Below, in pieces: positions 10,917 through 23,800 of a stretch of 64,000 nucleotides of DNA (within the stretch, counting starts at the first letter, position 1; each line of letters opens with the position of its first letter). A program made the position numbers and the translations under genes. Source of the stretch: Penium margaritaceum (Eukaryota > Streptophyta > Zygnematophyceae > Desmidiales > Peniaceae). A model generated the notes under the pieces. It searched no databases. It was not told the origin of the DNA and saw only the letters and a program-made list of their open reading frames with translations. The stretch is taken from contig SZWC01003906.1 of the NCBI GenBank assembly GCA_023375785.1, forward strand, positions 52,556-116,555, given 5' to 3'.

Positions 10917-12490
10917 TGAGTGGTTGTGAGTGGTTGCGAGTGGCTGCGAGTGGTTGGGAGTAGTTGCGAGTGGTTGCGAGTGGCTGCGAGTGGTTGGGAG
11001 TGGTTGCGAGTGGTTGCGAGGGGTTTTGTGTGGTTGCGAGTGGTTGCGAGTGGTTGCGAGTGGTTGCGAGTGGTTGCGAGTGGCTGCGAGTGGTTGGGAG
11101 TGGTTGCGAGTGGTTGCGAGGGGTTTTGTGTGGTTGTGAGTGGTTGCAAGTGGTTGGGAGTGGTTGCAATTGGTTACCGATGATTGTGAGTGGTTGTGCG
11201 TGGTTACGAGTGGTTGCGAGTGGTTGCAAGTGGTTGCGAGTGGTTGCACGTGGTTAAGAGTGGTTGCGAGTAGTTGCGAGTGGTTACGAGTGGTTGCGAG
11301 TGGTTGTAATTCGTTGCATATGGTTGTGAGTGGTTGCGAGTGGTTGAGAGTGGTTGTGAGTGGATGCTGGTGGTTGCAAGTTGTTGCAATATGTTGCGAC
11401 TGGTCGGTGTGGTCGACAATGGTTGCGAGTGGTTGCATGTTGTTGCGAGTTGTTGCAAGTGGTTGTGAGTGGTTGCAAGTGGTTAGGAGTGGTTGCAAGT
11501 GCTTCCGAGTGGTCGCGAGTAGTTGCGATTGGTTGTCTATGGGTGCGAGTGGTTGTGAGTGGTTACGAGTGGTTGCGAGTTGTTGGGAGTGATTGTGAGT
11601 GGTTGCAAGGGGTTGGGAGTGGTTGCGATTGGTTGCAAGTGGTTGTGAGTGGTTTTGTGTGGTTGTGAGTGGTTTTGTGTCGTTGCGAGTGGTTACAAGT
11701 AGTTGCGAGTAGTTGCGAGTGGTTGCAAGTTGTTACGAGTAGTTGCAAGTGGCTACGAGTGATTACGAGTGGTTACGAGTGGTTGGGAGTTGTTGTGAGT
11801 GGTTGTGACTAGTTGCAAGTGATTGCGATCGATTGTGAGTGGTTGTCAGCGGTTGCGAGTGATTGCGTGTGGTTGCGAGTGGTTACAAGTGGTTGCGAGT
11901 GGTTACGAGTGGTTGGGAGTGGTCACGAGTGGTTGCGAGTGGTTGCGAGTGGTTGCGAGTGGTTGCGAGTGGTTGCAAGTGGTTGCGAGTGGTTGCGTGT
12001 GGTTGCGAGTGGTTACAAGTGGTTGCGAGTGGTTACGAGTGGTTGGGAGTGGTCACGAGTGGTTGCGAGTGGTTGCGAGTGGTTGCGAGTGGTTGCGAGT
12101 GGTTGAAAGTGGTTGCCAGTGGTTGCAAGTTGCTGGGACTGGTCATGAGTGGTCGCGATTTTTGTGAGTTGTCGCGGGTGGTTGTGAGTGATCGTGAGTG
12201 GTTGCGAGTGGTTGGGAGTCCTTGCGAGAGGTTGCGAGTGGTTGCGAGTGGTTGGAAGAGGTTGGTAGTGGTTGTGAGTAGTTGCGAGTGGTTGCAAGTG
12301 GTTGCAAGTGGTTGCAAGTGGTTCTAAGTGGTTGCGAGTGGTTGTGGGGTGTTGCGAGTGGACATGAGTGGTTGCGAGTGGTTGTGAGTGGTTGCATGTG
12401 GTTACGAGTGGTTTCTTTGGTTGCGAGAGGTTGCAAGTGGTTGCAAGTGGTTGTGAGTGGTTGCGCATGGTTAAAAGTGGTTACAACTGG
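10917..12490 (+). repeat. large duplicated segment of satellite A, copy 2
   Basis: Second copy of 8190-9540. It carries an extra ~100-bp internal duplication near 11030-11130 and a further ~140-bp one near 11930-12070. The 41-copy 30-bp array that precedes copy 1 is absent before copy 2, so that array expanded after the duplication or was not included in it. Confidence 0.86.
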
Positions 12491-12820
12491 TCACGAGTGG
12501 TTGCAAGTGGTTGCGAGTGGTTGCGAGTGGTTGCAAGTGGTTGTGAGTGGTTGCGCATGGTTAAAAGTGGTTACAACTGGTCACGAGTGGTTGCAAGTGG
12601 TTGCGAGTGGTTGCGAGTGGTTGCAAGTGGTTGTGAGTGGTTGCGCATGGTTAAAAGTGGTTACAACTGGTCACGAGTGGTTGCAAGTGGTTGCGAGTGG
12701 TTGCGAGTGGTTGCAAGTGGTTGTGAGTGGTTGCGCATGGTTAAAAGTGGTTACAACTGGTCACGAGTGGTTGCAAGTGGTTGCGAGTGGTTGCGAGTGG
12801 TTGCAAGTGGTTGTGAGTGG
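12461..12820 (+). repeat. 90-bp x 4 array in satellite A
   Basis: The landmark TTGCGCATGGTTAAAAGTGG recurs at 12461, 12551, 12641 and 12731, with identical sequence between. The matching place in copy 1 of the large duplication (about 9495) has only one such unit, so this array formed after the large duplication. Confidence 0.92.
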
Positions 12821-14799
12821 TTGCGAGTGGTTGTGAGTGGCTGTGAGTGGTTGTGAGTGGTTGCGAGTGGTTGTGAGTTGTTCCGAGTGGTTGCGAGTGG
12901 TTGCGAGTGGTTGCGAGTGGTTTCGAGTGGTTGCAAATGGTTGCTAGTGGTTTTAAGTGGTTGTGAGTGGTTGTGAGTGAATGTGAGTGTTTGCAAGTGG
13001 TTGTGAGTGGTTGCGAGTGGTTGTGAGTGCTTGCGGATGGTTGGGAGTGGTTCGGAGTGGTCGTGAGTGGTTGTGAGTGCTTGCGAGTGATTCCGAGTCA
13101 TTGCGAGTGGTTGCGGGTTTGTGAGTGACTCTAAGTGGTTGCGAGTTGTTGCGAGTCGTTCTGAGTGGTTGTGAGCGGTTGTATAAAGTTTGGAGTGGTT
13201 GCAAGTGGTTATGAGTGCCTGCGAGTGGTTGTGAGTGGTTGTGAGTGGTTGTGTGTGGTTGCGAGTGGTTGCGAATGGTCACGAGTGGTTGCGAGTGGTT
13301 GCAATTGGTTACGAGTGGTTTTGTGTGGTTGCAATTTCTTGCACATGGTTGCGAGTAGTAAGGATTGGTTGCATACGGTTGCGAGTGGTTGCGAGTGGTT
13401 ACGAGAGGTAGCGAATGGTTGCGAGCAGTTGAGAGTGGTTGCAAGTGGTTGCAAGTGGTCGTGAATGGTCGCAAGAAGTTACGAGTTGTTGCAAGTGGTT
13501 GTGAGTGGTTGCAAGTGGTTTGGAGTGGTTTTAAGAGGTTATGAGTGGTTTTATGTGGTTACGAGGGCTTGCAAGTGGTTACGAGTAATTGCGATTGGTT
13601 GCATATGGTTACAAGTGGTTGCGAGTTGTTATGAGTGGTTGTGAGTGGTTGCGACTGGCTTCGAGTGGTTGCCAGGGGTTGCGAGTGGTTGCGAGTTTGT
13701 TTTGAGTGGTTGCGAGTGCTTGCAAGTGGTTGCGATTGGTTGTATATGGTTGTGCGTGGCTGCGAGTGCTTTTGAGTGGTTGATAGTGGATGAGAGTGGT
13801 TGCGAGTGGTTGCTAATTGTTGCAAGTGGTTGCGAGTGGTTATGAGTGGTTACAAGTGGTTGCGACTGGTAGCGAGTGATTTTGAGTGGTTGGGAGTGGT
13901 TCCAAGAGGTTGCGAGTGGTTTTATGTGGCAGCGAGTGCTTGCGAGTGGTTGCAAGTGGTTGCGATTGGTTGCATATGGCTGCAAGTGGTTGCGAGTGCT
14001 TATGAGTGGTTGCGATTCGTTGCAAGTGGTTGCAAGTGGTTGCGAGTGGTCGCCACTGGTTGTGAAAGGTTGGGAGTGGTCGCTCGTGGTCGCTAGTGGT
14101 CGCGAGTAGTTGCCAGTGGTTGTTAGTGGTTTTGAGTGCATGCGAGTGGTTGCAAGTGCTTGCGAGTGGGTGCAAGTGGTTTGTGTGGTTGCAAGTGGTT
14201 ACAAGTGGGTGCAAGTTTTTGTGATTGGTTATGTATGGTTGTGACTTGTTGCGCGTGGTTACAACTGGATGCATGTGGTCAGGGGTGATTGGGAGTGGTT
14301 GCGAGTGGTTGCAAATGGTTTCGAGTGGTTGCGAGTGGTTTTGTGTGGTTGCGAGTGCTTCTGAGTGGCTGCGAGTGGTTGCGATTGGTTGCATACGATT
14401 GCAAGTGGGTGCGATCGGTTAGGAGTGGTTGCGAGTGGTTGCAAGTGGTTGCGAGTGGTTGCGAGTGGTTGTAGGTGGTTTTTAGTGGTCACGAGTTGTT
14501 GTGAATGGTTGCGAGTGGTTGCAAGTGGTTGTGTTTGGTTGCAAGTGGTTGCGAGGGGTTGCGGGTGGTTGCGAGTGGTTACGAGTGGTTGCGAGTGGTC
14601 ACGAGGGATTTTGTGTGGTTGTAAGTGGTTGTGAGTGGTTGTGAGTGGTTGCGAGTGGTTACAAGTTGTTGCGAGTGGTTACGAGGGGTTTTGTGTAGTT
14701 GCGAATGGTTGGGATTGGTTACAAGTGGTTGCAAGTGGCTGCGACTGGTTGCAAGTGGTCGCGCATTGTCCCGAGTGGTCGTGAGTGGTTGCGAGTGGT

Positions 14800-14995
14800 T
14801 GTGAGTGGTTGCGAGTGGCTGTGAGTTGTTGCGAGTGGTTGCTAGTGGTTTTTTTGGGTTGCGAGTGGTTGCGAGTAGTTGCTAGTGGTTGCGAGTGGTT
14901 GTGAGTGGTTGCGAGTGGCTGTGAGTTGTTGCGAGTGGTTGCTAGTGGTTTTTTTGGGTTGCGAGTGGTTGCGAGTAGTTGCTAGTGGTTGCAAT
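14800..14995 (+). repeat. 100-bp duplet in satellite A
   Basis: A segment with the rare run GGTTTTTTTGGG (near 14848 and 14948) is present twice in tandem, 100 bp apart and identical. Confidence 0.85.
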
Positions 14996-16359
14996 TGGTT
15001 ATGAGTGCTTGGGAGTGGTTGCGAGTGGTTGCGAGTGGTTGCAAGTGGTTAGAAGTGGTATCAAGTGGTTACAAGTGGTTACAAGTGGTTTTAAGTGGTT
15101 GCAAGTGGCTGTGAAAATTTGCAAGTGATTACGAGTGGTTGGGAGCGGTTGCGAGTGGTTGCTAGTGGTTGCAAGTGGTTGCGAGTGGTTGCGAGTGGTT
15201 ACGAGTGGTTGCGAGTGGTTGCAAGTGGTTGGGAGTGGTTGCACGTGGTTGGGAGTGGTTGCAAGTTATTACAAGTGCTTACGAGTGGTTGCGAGTCATT
15301 TTGAGTAGTTACAAGTGTTTGCAAGTGGTAATGAGTGGTTGCGAGTGGTTGCGAGTGGTTGAAAGTGGTTGCGAGCGGTTGTGAGAAGTTGCGAGTGGAT
15401 GTGAGTGGTTGTGAGTAGTTGCCAGTTGTTAGGAATGGATGTGACTGGTTACAAGTGGTGGCCAGTGGTTGTGAGTAGTTGCGAGTGGTCGTGAGTGGTT
15501 TCGAGTGGTTGTGAGTGGTTGGGAGTGGTTGCGATTGGTTGCAAGTGGTTGCCAGTGGTTGTGAGTGGCTGCGGGTTGTTGCGAGTGGTTGCTAGTGGTT
15601 GCGAGTGGTTGTGAGTGGTTGCGAGTGGTTGCGAATGGTTATGAGTTGTTGCGAGTGGTTGCAAGTGGTTACAAGTGGTTGTGAGTTTTTGCGAGTAGTT
15701 GCCAGAAGTTGCGAGTGGATGCGAGTCGTTGTGAGTGGTTGTGAATCGCTTCGAGTGGCTCTGAGTGGTTACGAGTGGTTGCTAGTGGTTGCGAGTAGTT
15801 GGGAGTGGTTGCGAGTGGTTGCGAGTGGTTACGAGTGGTTGCTAGTTGTTGCGAGTGGTTGCAAGTGGTTGCGAGTGGTTGCGAGTGGTTGCGAGTGGTT
15901 GCTAGTGGTTGCGAGTGGTTGCGAGTAGTTGGGACTGGTTGCGACTGGTTGCTAGTGGTTGCGAGTGGTTGCGAGTGGTTGCTAGTGGTTGCAAGTGCTT
16001 GCGAGTGGTTGCAAGTGGTTGCGAGTGGTTGCTAGTGGTTGCGAGTGGTTGCGAGTGGTTGCTAGTGGTTGCAAGTGCTTGCGAGTGGTTGCAAGTGGTT
16101 GCGAGTGTTTATGAGTGGTTGTGAGTGGTTTCCAGTGGTTGTGAGTGGTTTTGTGTGGTTGCGAGTGGTTGGGAGTGGTTGCGACTGGCTGCGTATGGCT
16201 GCGAGTAGTTACCAGTGGTTACAAGTGGCTGCGAGTGGTTGCGAGTGGTTGTGAATTGTTACGAGTGGTTGGGAGTGGTTGCGAGCAGTTGCGAGTGGTT
16301 TTGTGTCGTACGAGTGCTTGCAACTGGTTGCAAGTGGTTGTGGTTTGCTGTATATGGTT

Positions 16360-16975
16360 ACGAGTGGTTGCGAGTGGTTATGAGCGGCTGTGAGTTGTTA
16401 TGAGTGGTTGCGACTGGTTGTGAGTGGTTGCGACTGGTTGCGACTGGTTGTGAGTTGTTTTGTGTGGTTGCGAGTTTGTGCGAGTGGTTGCAAGTGGTTG
16501 TGAGTGGTTGGGAGTGGTTGCCCGTGGTTGTGAGTGGTTGCGAGTTGATGTGAGTGGCTGCAAGTTGGTTCAAGTGGTTGTGAGTGGTTGCGAGTGGTTA
16601 CGAGTGGTTACGAGTGGTTGCGAGTGGTTATGAGCGGCTGTGAGTTGTTATGAGTGGTTGCGACTGGTCGTGAGTGTTTGCGACTGGTTGCGACTGGTTG
16701 TGAGGTGTTTTGTGTGGTTGCGAGTTTGTGCGAGTGGTTGCAAGTGGTTGCGAGTGGTTATGAGCGGCTGTGAGTTGTTATGAGTGGTTGCGACTGGTCG
16801 TGAGTGTTTGCGACTGGTTGCGACTGGTTGTGAGGTGTTTTGTGTGGTTGCGAGTTTGTGCGAGTGGTTGCAAGTGGTTGTGAGTGGTTGGGAGTGGTTG
16901 CCCGTGGTTGTGAGTGGTTGCGAGTTGATGTGAGTGGCTGCAAGTTGGTTCAAGTGGTTGTGAGTGGTTGCGAGT
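16360..16975 (+). repeat. nested duplications in satellite A (130 and 250 bp)
   Basis: GAGCGGCTGTGAGTTGTTAT recurs at about 16382, 16632 and 16762. A segment containing GCCCGTGGTTGTGAG and GCAAGTTGGTTCAAG occurs near 16512-16580 and again near 16890-16955. The order is best explained by successive unequal exchanges. Confidence 0.82.
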
Positions 16976-18419
16976 GGTTGCCAGTCGTTGCGAGTGGTTA
17001 CGAGTGGTTACGAGTGGTTGCAAGTGGTTGCAAGGGGTTGCGAGTGGTTTTATGTGGTTGCAAGTGCTTGCGAGTGGTTGCGATTTGTTGCATATAGTTG
17101 GGAATGGTTGTGAGTTGTTGCGAGTGGTTACGAGTGGTTGCGAGTGGTTGCGAGTGGTTATGAGTGGTTGCGAGTGGTTGCCAGTGGTTACGAGTGGTTG
17201 CCACTGGTTGCGAGTGGTTTTGTGTGGTTGTCAGTTGTTGCGAGTGGTTGCGAGTGGTTTTGTGTTGGTTGCGAGTGGTTGCGAGTAGTTGCGAGTGGTT
17301 GCGACTGGTTGCATATGGTTGCAAGTGGTTGTGAGTGCTTGCGAGTGGTTGCGAGTTGTTGTGAGTGGTTGTGAGTGATTGCGAGTGGTTGCAAGTGGTT
17401 GCGAGTAGTTGTGAGTGGTTGTGAGTGGTTGTGAGTGGTTGTGAGTGATAGCGATGGTTGCGAGTGGTTGCGAGTGGTTGCCACTGGTTGCGAGTGGTTG
17501 CGAATAGTTGCGAGTGGTTGCAAGTGGTTGCAAGTGGTTGTGAGTGGTTGCAAGTGATTGCGAGTGGTTGCAAGTTTTTGGAGTCGTTGCGAGTGGTTGC
17601 GACTGATGGTAAGTGGTTGCGAGTGGTTGAGAGTGGTTGTGAGTGGTTATGCGTGGTTGCAAGTGATTGGGAGTAATTGCAAGTGGTTGCAAGTGGTTGC
17701 GAGTGGTTGCGAGTGGTTGCAAATGGTTGTGTGTCGTTGCGAGTGGTTACGAGGGGTTTTGTGTGGTTACGAGTGGTTACGAGTGGTTGCAAGTGCTTGT
17801 GAGTGGTTTCGAGTGATAGCAAGTGGTTGGGAGTGGCTAAGAGAGGTTTTGTGTGGTTCTGAGCAGTTGCGAGTGGGTCTGAGTGGTTACGATTTGTTGT
17901 GTATGATTGCGAATGGTTGCAAGTGGTTACGAGTAGTTGTGAGTGGTTGCCAGTGGTTGCGAGTTGTTGCAAGTGGTTGCAAGCGCTTGCGAGTGGTTGC
18001 GAGTGGTTGCGAATGGTTGCGACTGGTTGCGAGTGGTCACATGTTGTTGCGAGTGGTCGCAAGTGCTTGCGATTGCTTGCGAGTGGTTGCAAGTGGTTCC
18101 GAGTGGTTGCCACTGGTTGCGAGTGAGTGCGAGTGGTTACGCATCGTTGCGAGCGGTTGCAAGTGGTTGTGAGTGGTTGCTAGGTTTTGCAAGTGATTAC
18201 GAGTGGTTGCGAGTGGTTACGAGTGGTTGTGAGTGCTTGAAAGTGGTTGCGAGTGGTTACGAGTGGTTGGGAGTGGTTGCAAGTGGTTGCGAGTGGTTGC
18301 GAGTGGTTGCTAGTGGTTGCAAGTGGTTGTGAGTGATTGTGAGTGGTTATGAGTGGTTGCGAGTGGTTGCGAGTAGTTGCAACTGTTTGCAGGTGGTTGG
18401 GATTGGTTGCGAGTGGTTG

Positions 18420-18760
18420 CGAGTGGTCACGAGTGGTTGCGGGTGGTTGCAATTGGTTGGGAGTGGTTGTGCATGGTTGCGAGTGGTTGCAAGTCATTGT
18501 GAGTGATTGTGAGTGGTTACGAGTCGTTGCAAGTGGTTGTGAGTAGTTGGAAGTGTTTGCAAGCGGTTGCGAGTGGTTGCGAGTGGCTGCGAGTGGTTGC
18601 GAGTGGTTGCGAGTGGTCACGAGTGGTTGCGGGTGGTTGCAAGTGGTTGGGAGTGGTTGTGCATGGTTGCGAGTGGTTGCAAGTCATTGTGAGTGATTGT
18701 GAGTGGTTACGAGTCGTTGCGAGTGGTTGTGAGTAGTTGGAAGTGTTTGCAAGTGGTTGC
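18420..18760 (+). repeat. 190-bp duplet in satellite A
   Basis: A segment running from CACGAGTGGTTGCGGG through GTGCATGG and AAGTCATTG to GGAAGTGTTTG occurs at about 18428 and 18618, with only a few differences. Confidence 0.85.
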
Positions 18761-18929
18761 GAGTGGTTGCGAGTGGTTGCAAGTGGTTGCAAGTGGTTAC
18801 CAGTGGTTGAAAGTGGTTGCAAGAGGTTGCGAGTTGTTGCAAGTGTTTGCGAGTGATTACGAGTGGTTGTGAGTGGTTGCGAGTGGATGCGAGTGGTCAG
18901 GAGTGGTTGCAAGTGGTTGCGAGTGGTTG

Positions 18930-20030
18930 CGAGTGGTTGCAAGTGGTTTCAAGTGGTTGCAAGTCGTTGGGAGTGGTTGTGAGTGGTTGTGAGTGGTTGC
19001 AAGTGGTTGTGAATGGTTGTGAGTGGTTGCGAGTGGTTGCGAGTGGTTGCAATTAGTTGCGAGTGTATGCAACTGGTTGCGAGTGGTTGCGAGTTGTTGC
19101 GAGTGCTTGTGATTTGTTGCAAGCGGTTGAGGGTGGTTGCGAGTGGTTACAAGTGGTTGCAGGTGGTTGCAAGTTGTATGGAGTGGTTGCGTGTGGTTGC
19201 TAGTGGTTGCAAGTCATTGCGAGTGGTTGCGAGTGGTTGCGAGTGGTTGCGAGTGGTTGTGAGTAGTTAGGAGTGGTTTTGAATGGTTGCGAGTGGTGGT
19301 TGCGTGTGGTTACGAGTGTTTGCGAGTGGTTGTGAGTGGTTGCCACTAGTTGCGAGAAGTTGCGCATGGTTGGGAGTGGTTGTGAGGGGTTGCAAGTTGT
19401 TATGGGTGGCTTTGGGTGGTTATGAGGGGTTGCCAGTGGTTGCGAGTAGTTGCGAGTGGTTGCGAATGGTTGCGAGTGGTTGTGAGTGGTTGCAAGTGGT
19501 TTCAAGTGGTTGCAAGTCGTTGGGAGTGGTTGTGAGTGGTTGCAAGTGGTTGTGAATGGTTGTGAGTGGTTGCGAGTGGTTGCGAGTGGTTGCAATTAGT
19601 TGCGAGTGTATGCAACTGGTTGCGAGTGGTTGCGAGTTGTTGCGAGTGCTCGTGAGTTGTTGCAAGCGGTTGAGGGTGGTTGCGAGTGGTTACAAGTGGT
19701 TGCAGGTGGTTGCAAGTTGTAGGGAGTGGTTGCGTGTGGTTGCTAGTGGTTGCAAGTCATTGCGAGTGGTTGCAAGTGGTTGCGAGTGGTTGTGAGTAGT
19801 TAGGAGTGGTTTTGAATGGTTGCGAGTGGTGGTTGCGTGTGGTTACGAGTGTTTGCGAGTGGTTGTGAGTGGTTGCCACTAGTTGCGAGAAGTTGCGCAT
19901 GGTTGCGAGTGGTTGTGAGGGGTTGCAAGTTGTTATGGGTGGCTTTGGGTGGTTATGAGGGGTTGCCAGTGGTTGCGAGTAGTTGCGAGTGGTTGCGAAT
20001 GGTTGCGAGTGGTTGTGAGTGGTTGCGAGT
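18930..20030 (+). repeat. ~540-bp duplet in satellite A
   Basis: Landmarks such as GAGTGTATGC (19061 and 19604) and GAGTGGTGGTTGCGTG (19291 and 19824) recur about 540 bp apart. The offset falls from 543 to 533 along the block, so one 10-bp unit was lost or gained after duplication. Confidence 0.87.
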
Positions 20031-20554
20031 GGTTGCGAGTGGTTGTAAGTGGTTTCGAGTGGTTGCGAGTGGTTGCAAGTGGTTGCGACTGGGTGCGAAT
20101 GGTTGCTAGTGGTTGCGAGTTGTTGCAAGTGGTTGCGAGTGGTTATGAGTGGTTGCGAGTGGTTGCGAATGGTTGCCAATGGTTAAAATTGGTTGCAAGT
20201 GGTTGAGAGTTCCGAGTGGTTACAAGTCGTTGCCAGTGGTTTCATGTTGTTGCGAGTGCTTGCGAGTGAGTGGTTACGAGTGGTTACGAGTCGTTGCCAG
20301 TGGTTTTATGTGGTTGCAAGTGCTTGCGAGTGGTTGCGACTGATTGTTAGTGGTTGCGAGTGGTTGCGAGTTGTTGCGTGTGGTTGTGAGTGGTTGCGAG
20401 TGGTTTTCAGTGGTTGTGGGTGGTTTTGTGTGGTTGCGAGTGATTGCGAGTGGTTGCAATTGGGTGTGTATGGATGCCATTCGTTGTCAGTCTTTACAAG
20501 TGGTTGCAAGTGGTTGCGAGTGGTTGCGAGTGGTTGTGAGTAGTTACGCGTAGT

Positions 20555-20850
20555 TGCGTGTGGTTGCAAGCGGTTGCAAGTGGTTTTATTTGGATACGAG
20601 TGCTTGCAACTGGTTGCAAGTGGTTGTGATTGGTTGTATATGGTTACAGGTGGTTGCGAGTGGTTATGAGTGGTTGCGAGTGGTTGTGAGTGGTTACGAG
20701 TGGTTGCGTGTGGTTGCAAGCGGTTGCAAGTGGTTTTATTTGGATACGAGTGCTTGCAACTGGTTGCAAGTGGTTGTGATTGGTTGTATATGGTTACAGG
20801 TGGTTGCGAGTGGTTATGAGTGGTTGCGAGTGGTTATGAGTGGTTGCGAG
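20555..20850 (+). repeat. 150-bp duplet in satellite A
   Basis: The segment with TTTTATTTGGATACGAG (near 20582 and 20732) is present twice with a 150-bp offset and no visible difference. Confidence 0.88.
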
Positions 20851-23800
20851 TGGTTATGAGTGGTTGCGAGTGGTTGTGAGTGGTTGCGAATGGTTGCGAC
20901 TGGTTGCGAGTGGTTTTGTTTAGTTGCGTGAGCTTGCGAGTTGTTGGGAGTGCTTGGGAGTGGTTGCGAGTGGTTGCGAGTGATTTTGAGTGGTTATGTA
21001 TGGTTGCGAGTGTTTGCGAGTGGTTACAAGTGGTTGCGAGTGGTTGTGAGTCGTTGCGAGTGGTTGCGATGGTTGCAAGTGGTTGTGAGTGGTTACGAGT
21101 GGCTTAAAGTGGTTTCGAGTGGTTCTGAGCGGTTTTGTGTGGTTGCGAATGGTTGTGAGTGGTTGCGATTCGTTGCATATGGTTGCGAGTGGTTGCGAGT
21201 GATTGCAATTGGTTGTGAGTGGTTGCAAATGGTTTTGAGTGGTTTTGAGTGGTTGCGATTGGTTGCAAGGGGTTGCAAGTAGTTGCAATTGGTTGCGAGT
21301 GGTTGCAAGTGGTTGTGAGGGGTTGCGAGTGGGTGCGAGTGGTTGCGAGTGGTTGCAAGTGGTTTCGAGTGGTTGCGAGTGGTTGCGAGTGGTTGAGAGT
21401 GGCTTGTGTGGTTTTCAGTGGTTTCAAGTGGTTGCGAGTAGTTGAGATTGGTTACGTAGGGTTGTGAGTGGCTGTGAGAGGTTACGAGTGGTTGCGAGTG
21501 GTTGGGAGTGATTGCGAGTGGTTGCGAATGGTTGCGAGTGGTTACGAGTGGTTACAAGTGGTTGCGAGTGATTGCGAGTGGTTGCAGTTGGTTTCATATG
21601 ATTGTGAGTGGTTGCGAGTGGTTGCGAGTGGTTGCGAGTAGTTTTGTGTGGTTGTGAGTGGTTGCGAGTGGTTGCAATTGGTTGTGTGTGGTTGCGAGTG
21701 GTCGCGCGTGGTCGCAGTTGGTAGCTAGTGGTTGCGAGTGGTTGTGCGTGGTTACGAATGGTTGTGAGTAGTTGCGAGTGGTTGCGAGTGGTTGCGAGTA
21801 GTTTTGTGTGGTTGTGAGTGGTTGTGAGTGGTTGCGAGTGGTTGCAATTGGTTGCGTATGGCTGTGACTGTTTGTGAGTGGTTACGAGTGGTTGCGAGTG
21901 GTTGGGAGTTATTGTGAGTGGTTGCGAGTGGTTACAAATCGTTGCGAGTGGTTGCAAGTGGTTGCAAGTGGTTGCATGTGGTTGTGAGTGCTTGCAAGTG
22001 CTTGCAAGTCATTTCAAGTGGTTGTGAGTTATTGCGAGTGGTTGGGAGTGGTTGTGAGATATTGCGAGTTGTTAGGAGTGGTTGGGAGTGGTTTCCAGTG
22101 GTTGTGATTGGTTGCGAGTGGTTGCGAGTGCTTGCAAGTGGTTGTGAGTGGTTGCAAGTGGTTGCAAGTGGTTGCGAGCGATTGCGAGTGGTTGCAAGTG
22201 GTTGCGAGTGCTTGCAAGTGGTTGTGAGTGGTTGCAAGTGGTTGCAAGTGGTTGCGAGCGATTGCGAGTGGTTGCAAGTGGTTGCGAGTGGTTGCGTGTG
22301 GTTGTGAGTGGTTGCGAATGGTTGCAAGTGGTTTCAAGTGGTTGCGGGTGGTTGCAAGTGGTTGGGAGTGGTTGCAAGTTGTTGCGAGTGGTTGTGAGTG
22401 AATATGAGTAGTTGCGAGTGGTTGCGGGTGGTTGTAATTGGTTACGGGTTGTTGCGAGTTGTTGCAAGTGGTTGCAAGCGGTTGGGAGTAGTTGTAATCG
22501 GTTACGAGTGGTTGCGGGTTGTTGCAAGTGGTTGGGAGTGGTTGCGCGTGGTTGCGAGTGGTTGTCAGTGCTTGCATGTGGTTGTGAGTGGTTGCGAGTG
22601 GTTGTGAGTGGTTGCGAGCAGTTGTGAGTAGTTGCGAGTGTTTGCAAGTGGTTGCGATTGGTAGCGAGTGGTTGCAAGTGGTTGCGAGTGCTTGCGAGTG
22701 GCTGCGAGTGGTTGCGAGTTATTAATATGGGTTACAGGTGGTTGTAAGTGGTTCGGAGTTTTTGCGCATAGTTGTGGGTGGTTTCAAGTCATAGCGAGTG
22801 GTTTCGAGTGGTTCCAAGTGGTTGTGAGTGGTTGTGTGTAGTTACGAGTGGTTGCCTTTGGTTGCGAGTGGTTGCAAGTGGTTACGAGTGGTTGCAAATG
22901 GTTGCGAGTGATTGCGAGTGGTTGCGAGTTGTTGCGAGTGGTTGCGGGTGGTTGCGAGTGCTTGCTAGTAGTTGCAAGAAGTTGTGAGTGGATGCGAGTG
23001 GTTGTGAGTGGTTATGAGTTACTACGATGGTTGCCAGTGGTTGCGAGTAGTTACGAGTGGTTATGAGTGTTTGCTAGTGGTTGTGAGTGGTTGCGAGTGG
23101 ATGTGAGTAGTTGCAAGTCGTTGCGAGTGGTTGTGAGTGGTGACAAGTAGTCGCAAGTGGTTGCGAGTGTTTGCAAGTGGCTGCGAGTGGTTGCGAGTCG
23201 TTGCAAGTGGTTGCGAGTGGTTACGAGCGGTTGCGAGTTGTTGGGACTGGTTGCGAGTGGTTACGAGTGGTTGCAAGTGGTTGCGAGTGGTTGCGAGTCG
23301 TTGCAAGTGGTTGCGAGTGGTTACGAGCGGTTGCGAGTTGTTGGGACTGGTTGCGAGTGGTTACGAGTGGTTGCAAGTGGTTGCGAGTGGTTGTAAGTGG
23401 TTTGGAGTAGTTGCGAGTGGATACGAGTGGTTGCGAGTGGTTGCAAGCGATTAGGAGTGGTTTTAAGTGGTTGCGAGTGGTTACGACTGGTTGCGATTGG
23501 TTGGGAGTGGTTGCGATTGGTCGTGAGTGGCTGCGAGTTATTGTGGGTGGCTGGGAGTGGTTTCAAGTGGTAGTGAGTGGTTTTGTGTGGTTGCGAGCAG
23601 CTGCAAGTGGTTGCGACTGGCTGCGTATGGTTCCGAGTGGTTGCCAGCGGTTAGAAGTGGTTAGGAGTAGTTGCGAGTGGTTGCGAATGGTTGCGAGTGG
23701 TTGCGAGTGGTCGCGAGTGGTTGCAAGTTGTTACGAGAGGTTGCGAGTAGTGACGAGTGGTTTTAAGTGGTTACGAGTGGTTGCGAGAAGTTGTGAGTGG

